From: CAYQTK01 sp964420375 | GTDB taxonomy: Bacteria; RBG-13-61-14; DATKZS01 | DNA length: 32,037 bases | Direction of reading: 5' to 3' | Assembly (NCBI GenBank): GCA_964420375.1 | Contig: CAYQTK010000029.1 | Location: 1-32,037 of the forward strand | Shown here: in pieces, positions 7,399 to 15,091 of the stretch | Layout: every line of letters starts with the position of its first letter | How positions within the stretch are numbered: position 1 is the first letter of the stretch | Position numbers and translations under genes: made by a program | Notes under the pieces: generated by a model | Seen by the model: only the letters and a program-made list of their open reading frames with translations | What the model was told of the DNA's origin: nothing | The model's database searches: none

Positions 7399-10086
7399 TT
7401 GAACAAGGAAAATAAAGATAATAGATTATATCTGCTCGACGCATCCTCTTATGCCTTCCGCGCATATCATGCCACGATCAAGCAGGGGTTGTCCAACTCC
7501 AAGGGAGTACCTACCGGCGCCACCATGACCTTCGTGAACATGATCAAGAAGCTGATCAAGGAAGAGAACCCCTCTCATATCGCGGTAATATGGGACGCTC
7601 CCGGCAAGACCTTCCGGCACGAGATGTTCCCCCAATACAAGGCACAGCGGGCCGAAGTGCCCTCGGAACTGCGCCTCCAGATAGAGCATATGAGGAAAAT
7701 AGTCGAGGCATTGAACCTGCCCTCCCGAGAGCTTGAAGGATACGAGGCCGACGACGTAATCGGTGCGGTAACCAAACAGGCCATAGCAAAAGGTTACGAG
7801 GTGGTGATCGTGACCGGGGACAAGGACTTGACGCAACTCGTCGGACCCCATGTGCGCCTTCTGGACACCATGAAGGACATGTGGACCGATGAAGCCAAGG
7901 TCAAGGAAAAGTACGGCGTCGGACCGGAAAAGGTCCCCGACGTGCTCGGCCTCATGGGTGATACCTCCGACAACATACCCGGCGTGCCCAAGGTGGGCGA
8001 AAAGACCGCCAAGAAGCTCATCGTCGAGTACGGAGACATGGAAACTGTACTGGCGAACGCTTTCAAGGTAAAAGGCAAAGCAGGAGAGAACCTGGCAACA
8101 TATGCCGACCAGGCCAGGCTCTCCCGCGAGCTCGTCACCATTGTTTCCGACCTGCCCCTCGAGTTCGACCTCGCCGAGTTCACGCCCCGCGAGCCGGACC
8201 ACGAGAGCCTCATGCAGATACTGACCGAGCTCGAGCTGAAAAGGCTCATCAAAGAGTTCACCACGGTAGAAGCCCGGATCAGCTACAAGGGCTACCGGCT
8301 TATAACCGATATGGCCGAGCTTAAGCGCTTTGCAGCCGAGGCGCGCGAGAAGGCAAGGCTATCAGTGGACACCGAGACCTCGTCCGTCTTTCCCATGCAA
8401 GCCGACCTCGTAGGTATCAGCATGGCCTGGGAAGAAGGTGACGCCGTCTACGTGCCGCTCGGACACGACTGTCCCGGCCCGGAAAAACAGATGAGCCCGG
8501 AAGACGCCCGCCAAGTGCTTGCGCCGCTGTTCGCCGACAAGTCCGTAAAAAAGATCGGGCAGAACTTAAAGTACGACATGATCGTGCTTGCCGGCGCAGG
8601 CATGCCGCTGCAAGGCATAAGCTTCGACACCATGGTGGCGAGTTACCTCCTCGATTCGAGGCGCAAAAGCCACGGCCTGGATGAACTGGCCTGGGATTTC
8701 CTGGGCAACAAGATGATCAAGTACGAGGACGTGTGCGGAAAAGGCAAAACCCGGAAGCCGTTTTCGCAGGTGCCGTTGGAGGAAGCGCTCCAATACGCGG
8801 GCGAAGACGCCGACATCGCCCTCATGCTCGGAAGGGTCCTGGCGGACAAGCTCGAGCATGAAGGGCTCCGCCGACTGTTCGACGAGATCGAGATGCCACT
8901 GGTGCCGGTGCTGGCCCGCATGGAGATGGCCGGCGTCAAGGTGGACGCAGACCGGCTTGCCGAGCTTTCCGGCCGCTTTCAATCTTCGATCGAAGAGCTC
9001 AAAAAAAAAATCTACGAGCTCGCCGGCCAAGAGTTCAACATCGACTCGCCCAAACAGCTCTCGGAGATACTCTTCGTAAAGAAGAAGCTTGCCAAGGGCA
9101 AAAAAACCAAGACCGGCTACTCCACGAGCGTCGAGGTCCTCTCCAACCTGGCTGAAGAACACGAGCTTCCCCGCAAGGTCCTCGAGTACCGCAGCCTGGC
9201 CAAGCTCAAGAACACCTACACCGACGCACTCCCCAAGCTCATCAATCCCCGCACCGGACGTATCCACACCAGCTTCAACCAGACCGTAACCAACACCGGC
9301 AGGCTGTCGTCATCAGACCCCAACCTCCAGAACATTCCCGTGCGGGCGGGCGAAGGAAAGATCATCCGCCGGGCATTTGTAGGACAAGGCGATAACTATA
9401 TCATGGCAGCAGACTACTCTCAGATCGAACTGCGGCTCATGGCCCATCTGTCCGGCGAGCCCGCCTTGATCGAAGCGTTCGAGAAAGGCGAGGACATCCA
9501 CGCCCGCACCGCAGCGGAAATATTCGGGGTAAGTCCCGAGCTTATAACCCCTGACATGCGGAGGCAGGCCAAGGTCATCAACTTCGGAATCCTCTACGGA
9601 ATGAGCGCCCACGGCCTTACCAGGCAGCTCGACGTGGACCACCTGGACGCACAGAAGTACATCGACGCCTACTTTGACAGATACCCCCTGGTGAAGAAGT
9701 ACATGGACGACATTGTGGCCCTGGCCAAGGAAAAGGGGTATGTATCAACTATCATGGAAAGGCGTCTGCTTATGCCGGACATCTATTCTTCCAACTACAT
9801 CCAGAGACAGGCAGCGGAAAGAGAAGCCATCAACGCCCCCCTGCAAGGCTCGGCGGCAGACCTTATCAAAACGGCCATGATAGGCATCGACCGCGAGCTT
9901 ATAGAGAACCACTACCAGAGCATGATGATCATGCAGGTCCACGACGAGCTGGTGTTTGAAGCAGTGCCCGACGAGCTCGACAGCCTGAAACGGATGGTAA
10001 GGACAAAGATGGAGTCTGCTGCCCGGCTTCGGGTAAGCCTCGAAGTCGAGATAGCCGAGGCCGAGAACTGGGCGGAGGCACACTGA
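7399..10086 (+). CDS. polA: DNA polymerase I
   Basis: An 895-residue full-length Pol I, acting in Okazaki-fragment maturation and repair synthesis. The N-terminal 5'-3' exonuclease has EGYEADDVIG, VTGDKDLTQLV and a helix-hairpin-helix GVPKVGEKTAKKL. The proofreading domain keeps its catalytic residues: DTET (Asp324, Glu326), Asp393 in NLKYD, and Tyr466/Asp470 in YAGED. Polymerase motifs are A DYSQIELR (Asp672), B RRQAKVINFGILYG (Lys725, Phe729, Tyr733) and C QVHDE (Asp849). The start codon is TTG with AAAGGA seven nucleotides upstream. The TGA stop overlaps the ATG of the ROK gene by 1 nt, so the downstream sugar genes are translationally coupled to it. Confidence 0.97.
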   Translation: MNKENKDNRLYLLDASSYAFRAYHATIKQGLSNSKGVPTGATMTFVNMIKKLIKEENPSHIAVIWDAPGKTFRHEMFPQYKAQRAEVPSELRLQIEHMRKIVEALNLPSRELEGYEADDVIGAVTKQAIAKGYEVVIVTGDKDLTQLVGPHVRLLDTMKDMWTDEAKVKEKYGVGPEKVPDVLGLMGDTSDNIPGVPKVGEKTAKKLIVEYGDMETVLANAFKVKGKAGENLATYADQARLSRELVTIVSDLPLEFDLAEFTPREPDHESLMQILTELELKRLIKEFTTVEARISYKGYRLITDMAELKRFAAEAREKARLSVDTETSSVFPMQADLVGISMAWEEGDAVYVPLGHDCPGPEKQMSPEDARQVLAPLFADKSVKKIGQNLKYDMIVLAGAGMPLQGISFDTMVASYLLDSRRKSHGLDELAWDFLGNKMIKYEDVCGKGKTRKPFSQVPLEEALQYAGEDADIALMLGRVLADKLEHEGLRRLFDEIEMPLVPVLARMEMAGVKVDADRLAELSGRFQSSIEELKKKIYELAGQEFNIDSPKQLSEILFVKKKLAKGKKTKTGYSTSVEVLSNLAEEHELPRKVLEYRSLAKLKNTYTDALPKLINPRTGRIHTSFNQTVTNTGRLSSSDPNLQNIPVRAGEGKIIRRAFVGQGDNYIMAADYSQIELRLMAHLSGEPALIEAFEKGEDIHARTAAEIFGVSPELITPDMRRQAKVINFGILYGMSAHGLTRQLDVDHLDAQKYIDAYFDRYPLVKKYMDDIVALAKEKGYVSTIMERRLLMPDIYSSNYIQRQAAEREAINAPLQGSAADLIKTAMIGIDRELIENHYQSMMIMQVHDELVFEAVPDELDSLKRMVRTKMESAARLRVSLEVEIAEAENWAEAH

Positions 10087-11093
10087 TGAAGACCGCCTGG
10101 GTCATCAGCCTGGACGTGGGAGCGACCGGCACGTCCGCAGCGTTGGTAAGCTCGCAAGGTGAAATCGAAGCGCAAAGGGAACAGCCCACCCGAGGGGAGG
10201 ACGGCTCCGTCAGGCAAGGGATCATAAATCTTGCAGCGGACCTTGTTCGGTATGCGGAGAAAGAACGAATAAAGCCCGCGGGCATTGCAGCGGGAGTGCC
10301 CGGCATTGTCGACTCCGACAGGGGTGTGCTGGTGGCCGCGGGGAACCTTCCCGAGCTTTTCGGCGTTCCCCTGGGGACCGAACTGGAAGGGGAGCTCGGA
10401 CTCCCGGCGCTGTTGGAGAACGACGTTAACGCCCGGACCCTGGGCGAGATGGTGTTCGGAGTGGCACGGGGGGTCAGGAACTTTGTGCTCTTTTCCATCG
10501 GCACCGACCTGGGCGGAGGAATCGTCATAGACGGCAGGCTCCATCGCGGCGCCCGGCACATAGCAGCGGAGTTCGGGCACATGACCCTCGAGCTTCACGG
10601 AAACCCGTGCGTGTGCGGCGGACAGGGATGCGCGCGCGAGTGGGTCTCCGGCGAGGGGCTGGCGGAAAAAGGCCGCGAGCTTTTGAACGAAGACAGCGAA
10701 GATCTAAAGCCGGTGAGCGGCAATCGGGAAGACCTCACTGCAAGCCATATTTTCCGTGCCGCGGACAAGGGAGACAAGGAGGCACAGGAGCATATCGAGG
10801 AGTTTGCCCGCCGCTTCGGCGCAGTAGTGGCCAACGTCATGAAGATGCTTGACCCGGAGATGGTGGTCATGGCGGGCGAGGTCTGCCGGTCGGAGCCCGA
10901 GCTAATCTCCACGGTGGTGAAGTGGACCAGGCATTACTACTTTCCCATTCCGCAGCTTCCCGACTTCCGGGTCTCCGAGCTGACCAAGCAGACCGCGGTG
11001 CTGGGGCCGGCGGCAGCTTTCTTTCTTGACCGCGACATTCCCGTCTCTTGGGGAGGACATCATAGCAGCCCGGGACATAAGGAGGCCACATGA
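10086..11093 (+). CDS. ROK-family sugar kinase
   Basis: A 335-residue ROK protein without the N-terminal DNA-binding domain, hence a kinase rather than a repressor. It has the phosphate motif DVGATGT (10-16), catalytic Asp113 in ENDVNA, GTDLGGG, and the zinc site His165 with CVCGGQGC (Cys175, Cys177, Cys182). ROK kinases phosphorylate glucose, GlcNAc, ManNAc or fructose. The overlap with nagA favours GlcNAc (NagK-like), but glucokinase cannot be excluded. GGAGG lies seven nucleotides before ATG. It overlaps polA by 1 nt and nagA by 4 nt (ATGA). Confidence 0.88.
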   Translation: MKTAWVISLDVGATGTSAALVSSQGEIEAQREQPTRGEDGSVRQGIINLAADLVRYAEKERIKPAGIAAGVPGIVDSDRGVLVAAGNLPELFGVPLGTELEGELGLPALLENDVNARTLGEMVFGVARGVRNFVLFSIGTDLGGGIVIDGRLHRGARHIAAEFGHMTLELHGNPCVCGGQGCAREWVSGEGLAEKGRELLNEDSEDLKPVSGNREDLTASHIFRAADKGDKEAQEHIEEFARRFGAVVANVMKMLDPEMVVMAGEVCRSEPELISTVVKWTRHYYFPIPQLPDFRVSELTKQTAVLGPAAAFFLDRDIPVSWGGHHSSPGHKEAT

Positions 11094-12217
11094 AAGAGAC
11101 CGCAGTAACCGGCGCCAGGGTGGTCCTTCCCGACCGGGTGGCGGAGAACGTGACATTACACTTTTGCGATGACCGCATAACCTCGCTCGAGGCGGGCGCT
11201 TCCCGCGATGAAGATATTATAGACGCCGAAGGAAAGTATGTCCTGCCCGGCTTTATTGACGTCCATACTCACGCAAGGGTTGCTGTTCCCGATATCGAGA
11301 AGCTGCCTTCCTTGCTGGAAGCGGATTCCAGGGACCTGGCCCGCACGGGTGTCGCCCGCTACCTGGTGACCTTTGCCTCTGCACCGCTGCCGGTCTGGCT
11401 TTCCGCACTTAAATGTATCTTATCCGGCAAGAAGATACGGACGCCCGGCGCCGCTCCCCTGGGCGTGCACCTGGAGGGGGTGTTCATAAACCCGGACGCC
11501 GCGGGCGCTCAGCCCCCGGAGTGGATAAAACCTTATAACCGCAATGACAAGGAGCACGCCCGCATCTTCGACGACTTCAAGGGACTGGTGAAGATGATGA
11601 CCTTTGCGCCGGAGATCGAGGGCAGCAGGGACCTGGTCCGCGCGTGCGCGGATGCGGGCGTGGTCCCCGCAATGGGGCATACCACGGCAGACCCCGAGCT
11701 GGTCCGCGAGTTCGCAAACATGGGCGTCTGCCACATGGTCCATCTTATGAACGGCATGAAGCTCTTTCATCACCGCGACCCCGGCCCCGCAGCCGCGGGA
11801 ATGCTGGACGACAGGATATCAGTCGAGATCATCTCCGACGGATATCACCTCCATCCCGAAACAGTGCGAATGGTACATCGTCTCAAGCCTTCGGCAAAGA
11901 GGGTCCTGATTACCGACTCGGTAAGCATAGAGCTGCCCGGCGCAGAGCCAGGGGAACCGGATGAGCCCAACCGGCTTTCCAATGGAAGCTTCGCAGGCTC
12001 GAGGCTCCGCATGTTCCGCGCGGTGAAAAACTACATGGACTACACCGGCTGCGGCATGGCTGAAGCTGCTGCAATGGCGAGCCTGAACGCTGCGCGTCTC
12101 CTGGGAATAGACGCCGAGTTCGGCAGCATAAAGCCGGGCAACAAGGCCGACTTCTTCATAGCAGGCGAAGACCTCGAGCCGCAGATGCTCTTCCGAGATG
12201 GAAAAAGAATATTTTAG
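11090..12217 (+). CDS. nagA: N-acetylglucosamine-6-phosphate deacetylase
   Basis: A 375-residue amidohydrolase that converts GlcNAc-6-phosphate to glucosamine-6-phosphate and acetate. Visible landmarks are PGFIDVHTH (His59, His61), the metal ligand Glu129 in HLEG, His197 in MGHTTA, His218 in MVHLMNGM followed by HHRDPG, DGYHLHP, and catalytic Asp276 in LITDS. The family sequence is usually HLFNAM, so MVHLMNGM is a mild variant. Start: ATG with GGAGG 4-5 nt upstream, overlapping the ROK stop. No nagB deaminase lies nearby. It is the last gene of the polA-ROK-nagA operon and fits recycling of wall or chitin aminosugars. Confidence 0.9.
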   Translation: MKETAVTGARVVLPDRVAENVTLHFCDDRITSLEAGASRDEDIIDAEGKYVLPGFIDVHTHARVAVPDIEKLPSLLEADSRDLARTGVARYLVTFASAPLPVWLSALKCILSGKKIRTPGAAPLGVHLEGVFINPDAAGAQPPEWIKPYNRNDKEHARIFDDFKGLVKMMTFAPEIEGSRDLVRACADAGVVPAMGHTTADPELVREFANMGVCHMVHLMNGMKLFHHRDPGPAAAGMLDDRISVEIISDGYHLHPETVRMVHRLKPSAKRVLITDSVSIELPGAEPGEPDEPNRLSNGSFAGSRLRMFRAVKNYMDYTGCGMAEAAAMASLNAARLLGIDAEFGSIKPGNKADFFIAGEDLEPQMLFRDGKRIF

Positions 12218-12273
12218 AAAAATGTACTGTTGATGCCCGTGTAAAAAGTCCAATTGCAGGTTAGAGAGCATAG

Positions 12274-12297
12274 AATAAAAAAGAGCGCTGAAAGCGC
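12274..12297 (-). terminator. Minus-strand intrinsic terminator
   Basis: On the minus strand GCGCT-TTC-AGCGC is followed by TC and six T residues. On the plus strand no T-run follows, so it does not terminate nagA. It would stop transcription coming leftwards from the gene-free 12.3-12.9 kb stretch, where no convincing minus-strand gene is seen. Confidence 0.65.
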
Positions 12298-12386
12298 GAG
12301 GTAAAGTCATCATTGAGTATGGACACCAATACGTTACGTCGCCTTTTCAGGGCGGGGCACTTTTTTTAAATCTTTTCCCAGGGCTT

Positions 12387-12510
12387 GTAGTGCTCTGTCA
12401 AGCGTTTTTCGCCGCTTACAATACTGATCTTCTTCGTGCGAGCGACTTTCAGTCGCGACTTCCGTCGCTCACACACTATGCGTCAGTGTAAGCTTGACAA
12501 GACACCAGTA
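12387..12510. repeat. Small palindromic element (long imperfect hairpin)
   Basis: TGTCAAGC (12396-12403) pairs with GCTTGACA (12492-12499), GCTTACA (12414-12420) with TGTAAGC (12487-12493), and GAGCGAC (12440-12446) with GTCGCTC (12464-12470). The perfect palindrome AGTCGCGACT (12451-12460) forms the tip. The ends read GTAGTGCTCTGTCAAG and, inverted, TACTGGTGTCTTGTCAAG. It looks like a folded MITE or REP/BIME-like unit in the 666-bp gap after nagA. Confidence 0.65.
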
Positions 12511-12541
12511 GCGGATCACATTAAAGTCTATAAGTTGCGTT

Positions 12542-12584
12542 TTTTTGTAAGCGACATAAACAATTGTGAACAAACACCGGTGCT
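12542..12584 (+). repeat. Dispersed 43-nt repeat, copy 2
   Basis: It matches 6-48 at 39 of 43 positions. Its end runs into GGTGCTCTGCCAA, which resembles the arms of the neighbouring hairpin element (GTGCTCTGTCAAG), so the two may belong to one composite repeat family. It lies in the gap between nagA and the next operon; the rest of that gap (12585-12799) shows nothing recognisable. Confidence 0.7.
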
Positions 12585-12799
12585 CTGCCAAATGCTTCCC
12601 GGGTAATAGAAGAGAGTCGTGCGAGCGGCTGATACCGCGATTTTCGTCTCTTCCGGTTTAACCGTAGGTGACTTGCTGCACTGATGCAAAGGGGTGATTT
12701 TCTATCCGGCTTTGGGCCGGCGTTTATCGCCTCCACAACTTATCCGACCACTCATCGAAGATCGGCGCTGGTTCGGAGGTTCATGGGGTCCGGAAGTCT

Positions 12800-12828
12800 T
12801 TGACAAGTTGGCGTGCTTGAATTAAAAT
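12800..12828 (+). promoter_or_regulatory. Strong sigma70 promoter for the ftsEX operon
   Basis: A perfect TTGACA (12800-12805) is followed after 17 nt by TAAAAT (12823-12828). The expected transcript starts near 12835, about 50 nt before the ATG at 12884. It is likely the promoter for 12884-16386. Confidence 0.75.
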
Positions 12829-12883
12829 ATTTAATAATTCGGCTGGTGTCGTAAACACTGGTTTGCAGTAAGAAGAGGGTATA

Positions 12884-13399
12884 ATGCTTCCAGGTTACAA
12901 TCATAACATTTCTTATAAAGGACAGATTTTTCATATTCAGACGGAAGACAGCGGCGTTCAGAACCCGCATATTATTACGCTCCTTTATAAAAAGGGAAAC
13001 ATCATCGCCCGCAAGAAGCACGATTACAGCGACATTGTGGGGTTTGACCGCTTGGAGGACGTGGTGCGGGAGATGATGCAGGACCAGCACAAGTCCATGT
13101 TGCGAGAGCTTAAGAAGGGCGTACATGACAAGCACTTGGGTCTGGTCCCTCCTGCAGAGGAAGAAGCGGCATCCGAGGCTGCGGCATCGCCGGAGGCTTC
13201 TGTTCCGCCTCCTCCGCCCGCAGTGCAACAGGCAGCGGAGATAGAGGAGAAGCCAGCCACCAAGACGATCAACTTGAGCGAGGACGAGGAACTCAAGGAC
13301 GAAGACATATTTGGAGCGGACCTGATTTCGGACAAAAGCCTGGATGAAGTCATCCTCTCCTTTCTCTCCAAGGAGATAGACGAAGACGAAGAAGACTGA
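12884..13399 (+). CDS. Conserved hypothetical protein, acidic
   Basis: A 171-residue protein. The N-terminal about 80 residues are compact (HNISYKGQIFHIQTEDSG, PHIITLLYKKGNIIARKK) and resemble an uncharacterised domain that I recall from deltaproteobacterial hypothetical proteins. A Pro/Ala/Glu-rich linker follows (about 85-125), then a strongly acidic tail rich in Asp and Glu. No signal peptide, membrane segment or enzyme motif is seen. AGAGGG precedes ATG by four nucleotides. It is first in the operon, 83 nt before ftsE, behind a strong promoter. Role unknown; association with division proteins is by position only. Confidence 0.7.
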   Translation: MLPGYNHNISYKGQIFHIQTEDSGVQNPHIITLLYKKGNIIARKKHDYSDIVGFDRLEDVVREMMQDQHKSMLRELKKGVHDKHLGLVPPAEEEAASEAAASPEASVPPPPPAVQQAAEIEEKPATKTINLSEDEELKDEDIFGADLISDKSLDEVILSFLSKEIDEDEED

Positions 13400-13481
13400 A
13401 CTGTTCGGTCAGGCATAAGATGCGGTTGTAGTACGAAGCTGCGAACAAGGCCTCGAGCCAGGCGGATGCGGGAGTGGAAAG

Positions 13482-14207
13482 ATGATCGAGCTCTATCACG
13501 TAAGCAAGGCCTATGCGCGGGACGCGCAGGCGCTAACCGACATTAACCTCAAGGTGGAAAAAGGAGAGCTTGCGCTTATTACGGGAGCCTCCGGCGCAGG
13601 CAAAACAACGCTTTTAAAACTCCTCTTTCTCGCCCTCCGGCCCACAGCGGGACAGATACTGATCGAGGGAAAAAACGTCACCCGCCTCAAAGACCGCCAC
13701 ATACCCGGGCTCCGCAGGCGCATCGGAGTGGTGTTCCAGGACTTCAAGCTCATAAACCACTGGACGGTCTTCCAGAACGTGGCCTTTGTCCTGGAGATAC
13801 TGGGAATGCCCCGGAACGTCATCAAGCGCAAGGTCTGGCTGACCCTGAAGATGGTCCGCTTAAACCACAAGCTCGACACCTATCCCTTAAAGCTCTCCGG
13901 AGGGGAACAGCAGAGAGTGGCCATTGCCCGGGCCATTGTTACCGACCCCCTTATTCTTCTCGCTGACGAGCCAACCGGCAACCTGGACTATGAGATCACC
14001 ATGGACATCATGCGGCTTTTTGCCGAGATCAACGCCCGGGGAACAACAGTGCTTCTGGCCACCCACGATCGCAATCTTATCGAGAACATGAACAAAAGGG
14101 TGGTCATCCTTGAAAAGGGCAAGATACTCTCCGACGACGAGGACGAATCGTCCCTGGTAAGGGCGGGCAGGCTGGCGCGCGCCGGACTGGGAGAGCGGGC
14201 ATGTTGA
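13482..14207 (+). CDS. ftsE: Cell-division ABC ATPase FtsE
   Basis: A 241-residue cytoplasmic ATPase of the FtsEX complex. Walker A is GASGAGKTT (35-43), the Q-loop FQDF near 89-92, the signature LSGGEQQR (138-145), Walker B with LILLADEPTGNLD (157-169), and the switch His in LLATHD. FtsEX does not transport; it uses ATP to control periplasmic wall hydrolases at the septum. GGAG is eight nucleotides before ATG. It overlaps ftsX by 7 nt and is followed by an EnvC-like activator, which fixes its identity among ABC ATPases. The about 20-residue tail after the ABC fold is Arg/Ala-rich. Confidence 0.95.
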   Translation: MIELYHVSKAYARDAQALTDINLKVEKGELALITGASGAGKTTLLKLLFLALRPTAGQILIEGKNVTRLKDRHIPGLRRRIGVVFQDFKLINHWTVFQNVAFVLEILGMPRNVIKRKVWLTLKMVRLNHKLDTYPLKLSGGEQQRVAIARAIVTDPLILLADEPTGNLDYEITMDIMRLFAEINARGTTVLLATHDRNLIENMNKRVVILEKGKILSDDEDESSLVRAGRLARAGLGERAC

Positions 14208-15091
14208 GAAAGGCGGGCACAGTGTTTCGAATGGCCTTCCAGGACTTGAAGGCCAACATCGCAGTGCATGCGGTAGCGGCTGCAGTCATATCAGCGGCGT
14301 TTCTCACCGTGGGACTGTTCGTGCTGACCGCGGCCAACCTGGACGCGCTTACTCAATACTGGGAAAAGAAAATACAGGTTTGCGCCTACCTGGATGATGC
14401 TGTTGACGATGAACAAAGACAAAACCTCATGTCCGGGCTCTACTCCATGTCGGGCGTTAAAAGCGTGGAGTACGTGAACAAAGAAGAGGCCCTGCAGGAC
14501 TTCAAAAAGATGCTCGGCAAGGACGCCGTGCTTCTCGAGGGTCTGGAAGAGAATCCCCTGCCCGCCAGCTTTCTCATCGACCTCTCTTACGAGGCCCGTC
14601 ACGTGGACCGGGTCAGAAAGCTCTCCCGCGAAATCGGCTCCTGGCAGGGAATCGCCGAAGTCGACTACGGCGGAGGCTGGATCGATTCGTTCTCTTCCGC
14701 CATCAATATCGCCAGGGGAGCGGTTTTTATCCTGGGAATACTCATCATCGTGGCAGTGGTGTTTATCATCTCCAACACCATCCGCCTTACCATGTACTCC
14801 AGGAAGGAAGAGATCGGCATAATGAAGCTGGTGGGAGCAAGCAACATCCTCATCCGGCTGCCTTTTGTGCTCGAGGGGATACTGCAGGGGCTGGTAACAT
14901 CGGCCGCGGGGGTGATCGCACTGTGGCTGCTTTACCTGGTAGCACTGAAAGGGGCATCCTGGCCGGGCGTCTTCTCCGGGTTCTCGCCGGTGTTCATCTC
15001 CGGCACCGCCCTTGTGTCAATAGTGGCGGGCGGAGCGCTGCTCGGTGCTATGGGAAGCTTAAGCCGGGTTTCCGATTTTCTGAAGATATGA
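14201..15091 (+). CDS. ftsX: Cell-division permease-like protein FtsX
   Basis: A 296-residue integral membrane protein, partner of FtsE. One membrane segment lies near residues 20-45, followed by the extracytoplasmic loop (about 50-160) that contacts EnvC-type activators. Three more segments lie in the C-terminal half (AVFILGILIIVAVVFIIS and two after residue 210). The cytoplasmic RLTMYSRKEEIGIMKLVGAS after the second segment is the typical FtsX/MacB-like coupling motif. It overlaps ftsE by 7 nt and the envC-like gene by 4 nt. Confidence 0.95.
   Translation: MLRKAGTVFRMAFQDLKANIAVHAVAAAVISAAFLTVGLFVLTAANLDALTQYWEKKIQVCAYLDDAVDDEQRQNLMSGLYSMSGVKSVEYVNKEEALQDFKKMLGKDAVLLEGLEENPLPASFLIDLSYEARHVDRVRKLSREIGSWQGIAEVDYGGGWIDSFSSAINIARGAVFILGILIIVAVVFIISNTIRLTMYSRKEEIGIMKLVGASNILIRLPFVLEGILQGLVTSAAGVIALWLLYLVALKGASWPGVFSGFSPVFISGTALVSIVAGGALLGAMGSLSRVSDFLKI

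Noticed and set aside
12330..12368. CGCC-GGCG hairpin followed by T-run as the nagA terminator
   Set aside because: The stem is about 4-5 bp, and several GC-rich bases separate it from the T-run; too weak to call.
12521..12736. 71-residue minus-strand reading frame after nagA
   Set aside because: Arg/Ser-rich composition, no ribosome site and overlap with the 43-nt repeat make it unlikely to be a gene.
12590..12760. Possible riboswitch or structured RNA before the ftsEX promoter
   Set aside because: No recognised riboswitch core was found, and the region lies upstream of the best promoter, so it would not be in that transcript.
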